Shown: positions 8,354 to 21,469, counted from the stretch's first letter. The stretch: DNA of 34,000 nt from Symsagittifera roscoffensis (GCF_963678635.1 NW_026971392.1:64001-98000), one strand, 5' to 3'. A program made the numbers and translations. Notes: generated by a model from the sequence alone, not told the origin.

Positions 8354-8689
8354 ATTTGAGTTACTCCGCTTTCACTTATATCCTTACTAGCATATGTCTA
8401 TGTACATTAGTTTTAAAACACTCGCCCTCGCGCGAGAGTAAAAATATGCTCTTATACCATGTAAAATTTTGCACGCTCACGTTATAATTTATGCATTTCA
8501 AACAAAATTTTGAAAATTGACATTGTTTGGAATTTTTTTGGCCCAATGTGCTAAATGGCCAAATCGGCTGGTCAAAACCTATGGAGCGTGTACAAGGTGC
8601 CTTGAATGACCATTTATGGCATGATAGCCGCACATTCACTGTAAGTGGCATATGAATGGATACCAGCCAGGATACTGTCAGTTGCTTTT

Positions 8690-8786
8690 AGCCTAATTGT
8701 TGTGATAAACTTATTAAATAGGTAAGTATTCAAATCTATTTGATAAGTTTTCTTTGAATGCACTCTGCGACAGCGGAGGGCAGCCC
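8690..8786 (+). ncRNA. Candidate SL RNA gene, unit 7
   Basis: Same module as unit 1, with the downstream T1123 variant. Confidence 0.58.
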
Positions 8787-9512
8787 AATTTTCTTAAAAA
8801 ATGCAAGAAAAAAAATTGCACTAACTTAAAAGTTAGCTTTTAGGCCAATTTTCGTCCAAAATGGCCGAAATTCGGGTCCCCCCAAATTTTCAACTGATGA
8901 TTACTCCACGTACACTTAAGCTACAAACGTCGTTTTGGGCTCGTTGGAATCGTCCTGAGCTGTAATTTATGAAACAAGATGAAAAAAATGATGTTTCAAC
9001 GAAAAAAACCAAAAATTTTGAAAATTTCATTTTTTGCACCACGCTCGATTAGGCTTAACTTTTTGGCATCACCGAGATTTCAAAAGCTTATAACTTTGTG
9101 TTGGACCGACGAAATTGGTTCATTTTCTCAGTCCCCCAAGATTTGACCATGATCTTATGATCCAAATAATAAAATTTGAAAATTTTAAAATTTTTGGGCA
9201 AGTTATGGCCGTTCGCGCAATTCACCAGGCTCGATTGGGCTTAACTTTTTGACATCACCGAAATTCAAAAGGCTATAACTCAAAGACCCCAAAAGTTATC
9301 TCCAATATTTTTGGCCTATCAGCAGCTGATTGTACACAAAATTGATACTGCAAAAGAAATTTTTCGGTTTTCTGTTGTTTTGACCAAAATTTGACCCATT
9401 GAAAATTTTTGCACCACGCTCGATTAGGCTTAACTTTTTGACATCACCGAACTTTAAACAGCAATAACTCTTAGCGTATAAAAGTAAAAGAGATACTTTT
9501 GCTTTAAATAAA

Positions 9513-9631
9513 AGCCTACAACACCTGGTGTTCCCAGGCGGTCTCCCATCCAAGTACTAACCAGGCCCAATGTTGCTTAACTTCGGTGATCGGACGAGAA
9601 CCGGTGCATTCAACATGGTATGGTCGTAGGC
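9513..9631 (-). rRNA. 5S rRNA: 5S ribosomal RNA gene, unit 8
   Basis: Same sequence as unit 1. Unit 8947-10224 has G17, G873 and C1123, as in units 1, 14 and 15. Confidence 0.97.
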
Positions 9632-9967
9632 ATTTGAGTTACTCCGCTTTCACTTATATCCTTACTAGCATATGTCTATGTACATTAGTTTTAAAACACT
9701 CGCCCTCGCGCGAGAGTAAAAATATGCTCTTATACCATGTAAAATTTTGCACGCTCACGTTATAATTTATGCATTTCAAACAAAATTTTGAAAATTGACA
9801 TTGTTTGGAATTTTTTTGGCCCAATGTGTTAAATGGCCAAATCGGCTGGTCAAAACCTATGGAGCGTGTACAAGGTGCCTTGAATGACCATTTATGGCAT
9901 GATAGCCGCACATTCACTGTAAGTGGCATATGAATGGATACCAGCCAGGATACTGTCAGTTGCTTTT

Positions 9968-10064
9968 AGCCTAATTGTTGTGATAAACTTATTAAATAGG
10001 TAAGTATTCAAATCTATTTGATAAGTTTTCTTTGAATGCACTCTGCGACAGCGGAGGGCAGCCC
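9968..10064 (+). ncRNA. Candidate SL RNA gene, unit 8
   Basis: Same module as unit 1, no change seen. Confidence 0.58.
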
Positions 10065-10790
10065 AATTCTCTTAAAAAATGCAAGAAAAAAAATTGCACT
10101 AACTTAAAAGTTAGCTTTTAGGCCAATTTTCGTCCAAAATGGCCGAAATTCGGGTCCCCCCAAATTTTCAACTGATGATTACTCCACGTACACTTAAGCT
10201 ACAAACGTCGTTTTGGGCTCGTTGGAATCGTCCTGAGCTGTAATTTATGAAACAAGATGAAAAAAATGATGTTTCAACGAAAAAAACCAAAAATTTTGAA
10301 AATTTCATTTTTTGCACCACGCTCGATTAGGCTTAACTTTTTGGCATCACCGAGATTTCAAAAGCTTATAACTTTGTGTTGGACCGACGAAATTGGTTCA
10401 TTTTCTCAGTCCCCCAAGATTTGACCATGATCTTATGATCCAAATAATAAAATTTGAAAATTTTAAAATTTTTGGGCAAGTTATGGCCGTTCGCGCAATT
10501 CACCAGGCTCGATTGGGCTTAACTTTTTGACATCACCGAAATTCAAAAGGCTATAACTCAAAGACCCCAAAAGTTATCTCCAATATTTTTGGCCTATCAG
10601 CAGCTGATTGTACACAAAATTGATACTGCAAAAGAAATTTTTCGGTTTTCTGTTGTTTTGACCAAAATTTGACCCATTGAAAATTTTTGCACCACGCTCG
10701 ATTAGGCTTAACTTTTTGACATCACCGAACTTTAAACAGCAATAACTCTTAGCGTATAAAAGTAAAAGAGATACTTTTGCTTTAAATAAA

Positions 10791-10909
10791 AGCCTACAAC
10801 ACCTGGTGTTCCCAGGCGGTCTCCCATCCAAGTACTAACCAGGCCCAATGTTGCTTAACTTCGGTGATCGGACGAGAACCGGTGCATTCAACATGGTATG
10901 GTCGTAGGC
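10791..10909 (-). rRNA. 5S rRNA: 5S ribosomal RNA gene, unit 9
   Basis: Same sequence as unit 1. Unit 10225-11502 has G17, G873, A957 (11181, shared with unit 4), C1123 and a private C-to-T at 11014 in the upstream spacer. Confidence 0.97.
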
Positions 10910-11245
10910 ATTTGAGTTACTCCGCTTTCACTTATATCCTTACTAGCATATGTCTATGTACATTAGTTTTAAAACACTCGCCCTCGCGCGAGAGTAAAAA
11001 TATGCTCTTATACTATGTAAAATTTTGCACGCTCACGTTATAATTTATGCATTTCAAACAAAATTTTGAAAATTGACATTGTTTGGAATTTTTTTGGCCC
11101 AATGTGTTAAATGGCCAAATCGGCTGGTCAAAACCTATGGAGCGTGTACAAGGTGCCTTGAATGACCATTTATGGCATGAAAGCCGCACATTCACTGTAA
11201 GTGGCATATGAATGGATACCAGCCAGGATACTGTCAGTTGCTTTT

Positions 11246-11342
11246 AGCCTAATTGTTGTGATAAACTTATTAAATAGGTAAGTATTCAAATCTATTTGAT
11301 AAGTTTTCTTTGAATGCACTCTGCGACAGCGGAGGGCAGCCC
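11246..11342 (+). ncRNA. Candidate SL RNA gene, unit 9
   Basis: Same module as unit 1, no change seen. Confidence 0.58.
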
Positions 11343-12068
11343 AATTCTCTTAAAAAATGCAAGAAAAAAAATTGCACTAACTTAAAAGTTAGCTTTTAGG
11401 CCAATTTTCGTCCAAAATGGCCGAAATTCGGGTCCCCCCAAATTTTCAACTGATGATTACTCCACGTACACTTAAGCTACAAACGTCGTTTTGGGCTCGT
11501 TGGAATCGTCCTGAGCTGTAATTTATGAAACAAGATGAAAAAAATGATGTTTCAACGAAAAAAACCAAAAATTTTGAAAATTTCATTTTTTGCACCACGC
11601 TCGATTAGGCTTAACTTTTTGGCATCACCGAGATTTCAAAAGCTTATAACTTTGTGTTGGACCGACGAAATTGGTTCATTTTCTCAGTCCCCCAAGATTT
11701 GACCATGATCTTATGATCCAAATAATAAAATTTGAAAATTTTAAAATTTTTGGGCAAGTTATGGCCGTTCGCGCAATTCACCAGGCTCGATTGGGCTTAA
11801 CTTTTTGACATCACCGAAATTCAAAAGGCTATAACTCAAAGACCCCAAAAGTTATCTCCAATATTTTTGGCCTATCAGCAGCTGATTGTACACAAAATTG
11901 ATACTGCAAAAGAAATTTTTCGGTTTTCTGTTGTTTTGACCAAAATTTGACCCATTGAAAATTTTTGCACCACGCTCGATTAGGCTTAACTTTTTGACAT
12001 CACCGAACTTTAAACAGCAATAACTCTTAGCGTATAAAAGTAAAAGAGATACTTTTGCTTTAAATAAA

Positions 12069-12187
12069 AGCCTACAACACCTGGTGTTCCCAGGCGGTCT
12101 CCCATCCAAGTACTAACCAGGCCCAATGTTGCTTAACTTCGGTGATCGGACGAGAACCGGTGCATTCAACATGGTATGGTCGTAGGC
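12069..12187 (-). rRNA. 5S rRNA: 5S ribosomal RNA gene, unit 10
   Basis: Same sequence as unit 1. Unit 11503-12780 has G17, A873, C1123 and a private T-to-G at 12660. Confidence 0.97.
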
Positions 12188-12523
12188 ATTTGAGTTACTC
12201 CGCTTTCACTTATATCCTTACTAGCATATGTCTATGTACATTAGTTTTAAAACACTCGCCCTCGCGCGAGAGTAAAAATATGCTCTTATACCATGTAAAA
12301 TTTTGCACGCTCACGTTATAATTTATGCATTTCAAACAAAATTTTGAAAATTGACATTGTTTGGAATTTTTTTGACCCAATGTGTTAAATGGCCAAATCG
12401 GCTGGTCAAAACCTATGGAGCGTGTACAAGGTGCCTTGAATGACCATTTATGGCATGATAGCCGCACATTCACTGTAAGTGGCATATGAATGGATACCAG
12501 CCAGGATACTGTCAGTTGCTTTT

Positions 12524-12620
12524 AGCCTAATTGTTGTGATAAACTTATTAAATAGGTAAGTATTCAAATCTATTTGATAAGTTTTCTTTGAATGCACTCT
12601 GCGACAGCGGAGGGCAGCCC
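12524..12620 (+). ncRNA. Candidate SL RNA gene, unit 10
   Basis: Same module as unit 1. The private T-to-G at 12660, 40 bases downstream, weakens the CTAACTTAAAAGTTAG hairpin. Confidence 0.58.
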
Positions 12621-13346
12621 AATTCTCTTAAAAAATGCAAGAAAAAAAATTGCACTAACGTAAAAGTTAGCTTTTAGGCCAATTTTCGTCCAAAATGGCC
12701 GAAATTCGGGTCCCCCCAAATTTTCAACTGATGATTACTCCACGTACACTTAAGCTACAAACGTCGTTTTGGGCTCGTTGGAATCGTCCTGAGCTGTAAT
12801 TTATGAAACAAGATGAAAAAAATGATGTTTCAACGAAAAAAACCAAAAATTTTGAAAATTTCATTTTTTGCACCACGCTCGATTAGGCTTAACTTTTTGG
12901 CATCACCGAGATTTCAAAAGCTTATAACTTTGTGTTGGACCGACGAAATTGGTTCATTTTCTCAGTCCCCCAAGATTTGACCATGATCTTATGATCCAAA
13001 TAATAAAATTTGAAAATTTTAAAATTTTTGGGCAAGTTATGGCCGTTCGCGCAATTCACCAGGCTCGATTGGGCTTAACTTTTTGACATCACCGAAATTC
13101 AAAAGGCTATAACTCAAAGACCCCAAAAGTTATCTCCAATATTTTTGGCCTATCAGCAGCTGATTGTACACAAAATTGATACTGCAAAAGAAATTTTTCG
13201 GTTTTCTGTTGTTTTGACCAAAATTTGACCCATTGAAAATTTTTGCACCACGCTCGATTAGGCTTAACTTTTTGACATCACCGAACTTTAAACAGCAATA
13301 ACTCTTAGCGTATAAAAGTAAAAGAGATACTTTTGCTTTAAATAAA

Positions 13347-13465
13347 AGCCTACAACACCTGGTGTTCCCAGGCGGTCTCCCATCCAAGTACTAACCAGGC
13401 CCAATGTTGCTTAACTTCGGTGATCGGACGAGAACCGGTGCATTCAACATGGTATGGTCGTAGGC
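13347..13465 (-). rRNA. 5S rRNA: 5S ribosomal RNA gene, unit 11
   Basis: Same sequence as unit 1. Unit 12781-14058 has G17, A873 and C1123. Confidence 0.97.
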
Positions 13466-13801
13466 ATTTGAGTTACTCCGCTTTCACTTATATCCTTACT
13501 AGCATATGTCTATGTACATTAGTTTTAAAACACTCGCCCTCGCGCGAGAGTAAAAATATGCTCTTATACCATGTAAAATTTTGCACGCTCACGTTATAAT
13601 TTATGCATTTCAAACAAAATTTTGAAAATTGACATTGTTTGGAATTTTTTTGACCCAATGTGTTAAATGGCCAAATCGGCTGGTCAAAACCTATGGAGCG
13701 TGTACAAGGTGCCTTGAATGACCATTTATGGCATGATAGCCGCACATTCACTGTAAGTGGCATATGAATGGATACCAGCCAGGATACTGTCAGTTGCTTT
13801 T

Positions 13802-13898
13802 AGCCTAATTGTTGTGATAAACTTATTAAATAGGTAAGTATTCAAATCTATTTGATAAGTTTTCTTTGAATGCACTCTGCGACAGCGGAGGGCAGCCC
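13802..13898 (+). ncRNA. Candidate SL RNA gene, unit 11
   Basis: Same module as unit 1, no change seen. Confidence 0.58.
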
Positions 13899-14624
13899 AA
13901 TTCTCTTAAAAAATGCAAGAAAAAAAATTGCACTAACTTAAAAGTTAGCTTTTAGGCCAATTTTCGTCCAAAATGGCCGAAATTCGGGTCCCCCCAAATT
14001 TTCAACTGATGATTACTCCACGTACACTTAAGCTACAAACGTCGTTTTGGGCTCGTTGGAATCGTCCTGAGCTATAATTTATGAAACAAGATGAAAAAAA
14101 TGATGTTTCAACGAAAAAAACCAAAAATTTTGAAAATTTCATTTTTTGCACCACGCTCGATTAGGCTTAACTTTTTGGCATCACCGAGATTTCAAAAGCT
14201 TATAACTTTGTGTTGGACCGACGAAATTGGTTCATTTTCTCAGTCCCCCAAGATTTGACCATGATCTTATGATCCAAATAATAAAATTTGAAAATTTTAA
14301 AATTTTTGGGCAAGTTATGGCCGTTCGCGCAATTCACCAGGCTCGATTGGGCTTAACTTTTTGACATCACCGAAATTCAAAAGGCTATAACTCAAAGACC
14401 CCAAAAGTTATCTCCAATATTTTTGGCCTATCAGCAGCTGATTGTACACAAAATTGATACTGCAAAAGAAATTTTTCGGTTTTCTGTTGTTTTGACCAAA
14501 ATTTGACCCATTGAAAATTTTTGCACCACGCTCGATTAGGCTTAACTTTTTGACATCACCGAACTTTAAACAGCAATAACTCTTAGCGTATAAAAGTAAA
14601 AGAGATACTTTTGCTTTAAATAAA

Positions 14625-14743
14625 AGCCTACAACACCTGGTGTTCCCAGGCGGTCTCCCATCCAAGTACTAACCAGGCCCAATGTTGCTTAACTTCGGTG
14701 ATCGGACGAGAACCGGTGCATTCAACATGGTATGGTCGTAGGC
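14625..14743 (-). rRNA. 5S rRNA: 5S ribosomal RNA gene, unit 12
   Basis: Same sequence as unit 1. Unit 14059-15336 has A17, G873, C1123 and a private G-to-T at 14989. Confidence 0.97.
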
Positions 14744-15079
14744 ATTTGAGTTACTCCGCTTTCACTTATATCCTTACTAGCATATGTCTATGTACATTAG
14801 TTTTAAAACACTCGCCCTCGCGCGAGAGTAAAAATATGCTCTTATACCATGTAAAATTTTGCACGCTCACGTTATAATTTATGCATTTCAAACAAAATTT
14901 TGAAAATTGACATTGTTTGGAATTTTTTTGGCCCAATGTGTTAAATGGCCAAATCGGCTGGTCAAAACCTATGGAGCGTGTACAAGGTTCCTTGAATGAC
15001 CATTTATGGCATGATAGCCGCACATTCACTGTAAGTGGCATATGAATGGATACCAGCCAGGATACTGTCAGTTGCTTTT

Positions 15080-15176
15080 AGCCTAATTGTTGTGATAAAC
15101 TTATTAAATAGGTAAGTATTCAAATCTATTTGATAAGTTTTCTTTGAATGCACTCTGCGACAGCGGAGGGCAGCCC
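15080..15176 (+). ncRNA. Candidate SL RNA gene, unit 12
   Basis: Same module as unit 1, no change seen. Confidence 0.58.
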
Positions 15177-15902
15177 AATTCTCTTAAAAAATGCAAGAAA
15201 AAAAATTGCACTAACTTAAAAGTTAGCTTTTAGGCCAATTTTCGTCCAAAATGGCCGAAATTCGGGTCCCCCCAAATTTTCAACTGATGATTACTCCACG
15301 TACACTTAAGCTACAAACGTCGTTTTGGGCTCGTTGGAATCGTCCTGAGCTATAATTTATGAAACAAGATGAAAAAAATGATGTTTCAACGAAAAAAACC
15401 AAAAATTTTGAAAATTTCATTTTTTGCACCACGCTCGATTAGGCTTAACTTTTTGGCATCACCGAGATTTCAAAAGCTTATAACTTTGTGTTGGACCGAC
15501 GAAATTGGTTCATTTTCTCAGTCCCCCAAGATTTGACCATGATCTTATGATCCAAATAATAAAATTTGAAAATTTTAAAATTTTTGGGCAAGTTATGGCC
15601 GTTCGCGCAATTCACCAGGCTCGATTGGGCTTAACTTTTTGACATCACCGAAATTCAAAAGGCTATAACTCAAAGACCCCAAAAGTTATCTCCAATATTT
15701 TTGGCCTATCAGCAGCTGATTGTACACAAAATTGATACTGCAAAAGAAATTTTTCGGTTTTCTGTTGTTTTGACCAAAATTTGACCCATTGAAAATTTTT
15801 GCACCACGCTCGATTAGGCTTAACTTTTTGACATCACCGAACTTTAAACAGCAATAACTCTTAGCGTATAAAAGTAAAAGAGATACTTTTGCTTTAAATA
15901 AA

Positions 15903-16021
15903 AGCCTACAACACCTGGTGTTCCCAGGCGGTCTCCCATCCAAGTACTAACCAGGCCCAATGTTGCTTAACTTCGGTGATCGGACGAGAACCGGTGCATT
16001 CAACATGGTATGGTCGTAGGC
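15903..16021 (-). rRNA. 5S rRNA: 5S ribosomal RNA gene, unit 13
   Basis: Same sequence as unit 1. Unit 15337-16614 has A17, G873, T1123 and a private A-to-T at 16478 in an A-run. Confidence 0.97.
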
Positions 16022-16357
16022 ATTTGAGTTACTCCGCTTTCACTTATATCCTTACTAGCATATGTCTATGTACATTAGTTTTAAAACACTCGCCCTCGCG
16101 CGAGAGTAAAAATATGCTCTTATACCATGTAAAATTTTGCACGCTCACGTTATAATTTATGCATTTCAAACAAAATTTTGAAAATTGACATTGTTTGGAA
16201 TTTTTTTGGCCCAATGTGTTAAATGGCCAAATCGGCTGGTCAAAACCTATGGAGCGTGTACAAGGTGCCTTGAATGACCATTTATGGCATGATAGCCGCA
16301 CATTCACTGTAAGTGGCATATGAATGGATACCAGCCAGGATACTGTCAGTTGCTTTT

Positions 16358-16454
16358 AGCCTAATTGTTGTGATAAACTTATTAAATAGGTAAGTATTCA
16401 AATCTATTTGATAAGTTTTCTTTGAATGCACTCTGCGACAGCGGAGGGCAGCCC
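16358..16454 (+). ncRNA. Candidate SL RNA gene, unit 13
   Basis: Same module as unit 1. Downstream spacer has T1123 and the private change at 16478. Confidence 0.58.
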
Positions 16455-17180
16455 AATTTTCTTAAAAAATGCAAGAATAAAAATTGCACTAACTTAAAAG
16501 TTAGCTTTTAGGCCAATTTTCGTCCAAAATGGCCGAAATTCGGGTCCCCCCAAATTTTCAACTGATGATTACTCCACGTACACTTAAGCTACAAACGTCG
16601 TTTTGGGCTCGTTGGAATCGTCCTGAGCTGTAATTTATGAAACAAGATGAAAAAAATGATGTTTCAACGAAAAAAACCAAAAATTTTGAAAATTTCATTT
16701 TTTGCACCACGCTCGATTAGGCTTAACTTTTTGGCATCACCGAGATTTCAAAAGCTTATAACTTTGTGTTGGACCGACGAAATTGGTTCATTTTCTCAGT
16801 CCCCCAAGATTTGACCATGATCTTATGATCCAAATAATAAAATTTGAAAATTTTAAAATTTTTGGGCAAGTTATGGCCGTTCGCGCAATTCACCAGGCTC
16901 GATTGGGCTTAACTTTTTGACATCACCGAAATTCAAAAGGCTATAACTCAAAGACCCCAAAAGTTATCTCCAATATTTTTGGCCTATCAGCAGCTGATTG
17001 TACACAAAATTGATACTGCAAAAGAAATTTTTCGGTTTTCTGTTGTTTTGACCAAAATTTGACCCATTGAAAATTTTTGCACCACGCTCGATTAGGCTTA
17101 ACTTTTTGACATCACCGAACTTTAAACAGCAATAACTCTTAGCGTATAAAAGTAAAAGAGATACTTTTGCTTTAAATAAA

Positions 17181-17299
17181 AGCCTACAACACCTGGTGTT
17201 CCCAGGCGGTCTCCCATCCAAGTACTAACCAGGCCCAATGTTGCTTAACTTCGGTGATCGGACGAGAACCGGTGCATTCAACATGGTATGGTCGTAGGC
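17181..17299 (-). rRNA. 5S rRNA: 5S ribosomal RNA gene, unit 14
   Basis: Same sequence as unit 1. Unit 16615-17892 has G17, G873 and C1123. Confidence 0.97.
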
Positions 17300-17635
17300 A
17301 TTTGAGTTACTCCGCTTTCACTTATATCCTTACTAGCATATGTCTATGTACATTAGTTTTAAAACACTCGCCCTCGCGCGAGAGTAAAAATATGCTCTTA
17401 TACCATGTAAAATTTTGCACGCTCACGTTATAATTTATGCATTTCAAACAAAATTTTGAAAATTGACATTGTTTGGAATTTTTTTGGCCCAATGTGTTAA
17501 ATGGCCAAATCGGCTGGTCAAAACCTATGGAGCGTGTACAAGGTGCCTTGAATGACCATTTATGGCATGATAGCCGCACATTCACTGTAAGTGGCATATG
17601 AATGGATACCAGCCAGGATACTGTCAGTTGCTTTT

Positions 17636-17732
17636 AGCCTAATTGTTGTGATAAACTTATTAAATAGGTAAGTATTCAAATCTATTTGATAAGTTTTCTT
17701 TGAATGCACTCTGCGACAGCGGAGGGCAGCCC
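17636..17732 (+). ncRNA. Candidate SL RNA gene, unit 14
   Basis: Same module as unit 1, no change seen. Confidence 0.58.
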
Positions 17733-18458
17733 AATTCTCTTAAAAAATGCAAGAAAAAAAATTGCACTAACTTAAAAGTTAGCTTTTAGGCCAATTTTCG
17801 TCCAAAATGGCCGAAATTCGGGTCCCCCCAAATTTTCAACTGATGATTACTCCACGTACACTTAAGCTACAAACGTCGTTTTGGGCTCGTTGGAATCGTC
17901 CTGAGCTGTAATTTATGAAACAAGATGAAAAAAATGATGTTTCAACGAAAAAAACCAAAAATTTTGAAAATTTCATTTTTTGCACCACGCTCGATTAGGC
18001 TTAACTTTTTGGCATCACCGAGATTTCAAAAGCTTATAACTTTGTGTTGGACCGACGAAATTGGTTCATTTTCTCAGTCCCCCAAGATTTGACCATGATC
18101 TTATGATCCAAATAATAAAATTTGAAAATTTTAAAATTTTTGGGCAAGTTATGGCCGTTCGCGCAATTCACCAGGCTCGATTGGGCTTAACTTTTTGACA
18201 TCACCGAAATTCAAAAGGCTATAACTCAAAGACCCCAAAAGTTATCTCCAATATTTTTGGCCTATCAGCAGCTGATTGTACACAAAATTGATACTGCAAA
18301 AGAAATTTTTCGGTTTTCTGTTGTTTTGACCAAAATTTGACCCATTGAAAATTTTTGCACCACGCTCGATTAGGCTTAACTTTTTGACATCACCGAACTT
18401 TAAACAGCAATAACTCTTAGCGTATAAAAGTAAAAGAGATACTTTTGCTTTAAATAAA

Positions 18459-18577
18459 AGCCTACAACACCTGGTGTTCCCAGGCGGTCTCCCATCCAAG
18501 TACTAACCAGGCCCAATGTTGCTTAACTTCGGTGATCGGACGAGAACCGGTGCATTCAACATGGTATGGTCGTAGGC
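18459..18577 (-). rRNA. 5S rRNA: 5S ribosomal RNA gene, unit 15
   Basis: Same sequence as unit 1. Unit 17893-19170 is the last in the window with G17. Confidence 0.97.
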
Positions 18578-18913
18578 ATTTGAGTTACTCCGCTTTCACT
18601 TATATCCTTACTAGCATATGTCTATGTACATTAGTTTTAAAACACTCGCCCTCGCGCGAGAGTAAAAATATGCTCTTATACCATGTAAAATTTTGCACGC
18701 TCACGTTATAATTTATGCATTTCAAACAAAATTTTGAAAATTGACATTGTTTGGAATTTTTTTGGCCCAATGTGTTAAATGGCCAAATCGGCTGGTCAAA
18801 ACCTATGGAGCGTGTACAAGGTGCCTTGAATGACCATTTATGGCATGATAGCCGCACATTCACTGTAAGTGGCATATGAATGGATACCAGCCAGGATACT
18901 GTCAGTTGCTTTT

Positions 18914-19010
18914 AGCCTAATTGTTGTGATAAACTTATTAAATAGGTAAGTATTCAAATCTATTTGATAAGTTTTCTTTGAATGCACTCTGCGACAGCGG
19001 AGGGCAGCCC
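18914..19010 (+). ncRNA. Candidate SL RNA gene, unit 15
   Basis: Same module as unit 1, no change seen. Confidence 0.58.
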
Positions 19011-19736
19011 AATTCTCTTAAAAAATGCAAGAAAAAAAATTGCACTAACTTAAAAGTTAGCTTTTAGGCCAATTTTCGTCCAAAATGGCCGAAATTCGGG
19101 TCCCCCCAAATTTTCAACTGATGATTACTCCACGTACACTTAAGCTACAAACGTCGTTTTGGGCTCGTTGGAATCGTCCTGAGCTATAATTTATGAAACA
19201 AGATGAAAAAAATGATGTTTCAACGAAAAAAACCAAAAATTTTGAAAATTTCATTTTTTGCACCACGCTCGATTAGGCTTAACTTTTTGGCATCACCGAG
19301 ATTTCAAAAGCTTATAACTTTGTGTTGGACCGACGAAATTGGTTCATTTTCTCAGTCCCCCAAGATTTGACCATGATCTTATGATCCAAATAATAAAATT
19401 TGAAAATTTTAAAATTTTTGGGCAAGTTATGGCCGTTCGCGCAATTCACCAGGCTCGATTGGGCTTAACTTTTTGACATCACCGAAATTCAAAAGGCTAT
19501 AACTCAAAGACCCCAAAAGTTATCTCCAATATTTTTGGCCTATCAGCAGCTGATTGTACACAAAATTGATACTGCAAAAGAAATTTTTCGGTTTTCTGTT
19601 GTTTTGACCAAAATTTGACCCATTGAAAATTTTTGCACCACGCTCGATTAGGCTTAACTTTTTGACATCACCGAACTTTAAACAGCAATAACTCTTAGCG
19701 TATAAAAGTAAAAGAGATACTTTTGCTTTAAATAAA

Positions 19737-19855
19737 AGCCTACAACACCTGGTGTTCCCAGGCGGTCTCCCATCCAAGTACTAACCAGGCCCAATGTTGC
19801 TTAACTTCGGTGATCGGACGAGAACCGGTGCATTCAACATGGTATGGTCGTAGGC
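19737..19855 (-). rRNA. 5S rRNA: 5S ribosomal RNA gene, unit 16
   Basis: Same sequence as unit 1. Unit 19171-20448 begins the long run of A17/G873 units. Confidence 0.97.
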
Positions 19856-20191
19856 ATTTGAGTTACTCCGCTTTCACTTATATCCTTACTAGCATATGTC
19901 TATGTACATTAGTTTTAAAACACTCGCCCTCGCGCGAGAGTAAAAATATGCTCTTATACCATGTAAAATTTTGCACGCTCACGTTATAATTTATGCATTT
20001 CAAACAAAATTTTGAAAATTGACATTGTTTGGAATTTTTTTGGCCCAATGTGTTAAATGGCCAAATCGGCTGGTCAAAACCTATGGAGCGTGTACAAGGT
20101 GCCTTGAATGACCATTTATGGCATGATAGCCGCACATTCACTGTAAGTGGCATATGAATGGATACCAGCCAGGATACTGTCAGTTGCTTTT

Positions 20192-20288
20192 AGCCTAATT
20201 GTTGTGATAAACTTATTAAATAGGTAAGTATTCAAATCTATTTGATAAGTTTTCTTTGAATGCACTCTGCGACAGCGGAGGGCAGCCC
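20192..20288 (+). ncRNA. Candidate SL RNA gene, unit 16
   Basis: Same module as unit 1, no change seen. Confidence 0.58.
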
Positions 20289-21014
20289 AATTCTCTTAAA
20301 AAATGCAAGAAAAAAAATTGCACTAACTTAAAAGTTAGCTTTTAGGCCAATTTTCGTCCAAAATGGCCGAAATTCGGGTCCCCCCAAATTTTCAACTGAT
20401 GATTACTCCACGTACACTTAAGCTACAAACGTCGTTTTGGGCTCGTTGGAATCGTCCTGAGCTATAATTTATGAAACAAGATGAAAAAAATGATGTTTCA
20501 ACGAAAAAAACCAAAAATTTTGAAAATTTCATTTTTTGCACCACGCTCGATTAGGCTTAACTTTTTGGCATCACCGAGATTTCAAAAGCTTATAACTTTG
20601 TGTTGGACCGACGAAATTGGTTCATTTTCTCAGTCCCCCAAGATTTGACCATGATCTTATGATCCAAATAATAAAATTTGAAAATTTTAAAATTTTTGGG
20701 CAAGTTATGGCCGTTCGCGCAATTCACCAGGCTCGATTGGGCTTAACTTTTTGACATCACCGAAATTCAAAAGGCTATAACTCAAAGACCCCAAAAGTTA
20801 TCTCCAATATTTTTGGCCTATCAGCAGCTGATTGTACACAAAATTGATACTGCAAAAGAAATTTTTCGGTTTTCTGTTGTTTTGACCAAAATTTGACCCA
20901 TTGAAAATTTTTGCACCACGCTCGATTAGGCTTAACTTTTTGACATCACCGAACTTTAAACAGCAATAACTCTTAGCGTATAAAAGTAAAAGAGATACTT
21001 TTGCTTTAAATAAA

Positions 21015-21133
21015 AGCCTACAACACCTGGTGTTCCCAGGCGGTCTCCCATCCAAGTACTAACCAGGCCCAATGTTGCTTAACTTCGGTGATCGGACGAG
21101 AACCGGTGCATTCAACATGGTATGGTCGTAGGC
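21015..21133 (-). rRNA. 5S rRNA: 5S ribosomal RNA gene, unit 17
   Basis: Same sequence as unit 1. Unit 20449-21726 has A17, G873 and C1123 with no private change seen. Confidence 0.97.
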
Positions 21134-21469
21134 ATTTGAGTTACTCCGCTTTCACTTATATCCTTACTAGCATATGTCTATGTACATTAGTTTTAAAACA
21201 CTCGCCCTCGCGCGAGAGTAAAAATATGCTCTTATACCATGTAAAATTTTGCACGCTCACGTTATAATTTATGCATTTCAAACAAAATTTTGAAAATTGA
21301 CATTGTTTGGAATTTTTTTGGCCCAATGTGTTAAATGGCCAAATCGGCTGGTCAAAACCTATGGAGCGTGTACAAGGTGCCTTGAATGACCATTTATGGC
21401 ATGATAGCCGCACATTCACTGTAAGTGGCATATGAATGGATACCAGCCAGGATACTGTCAGTTGCTTTT

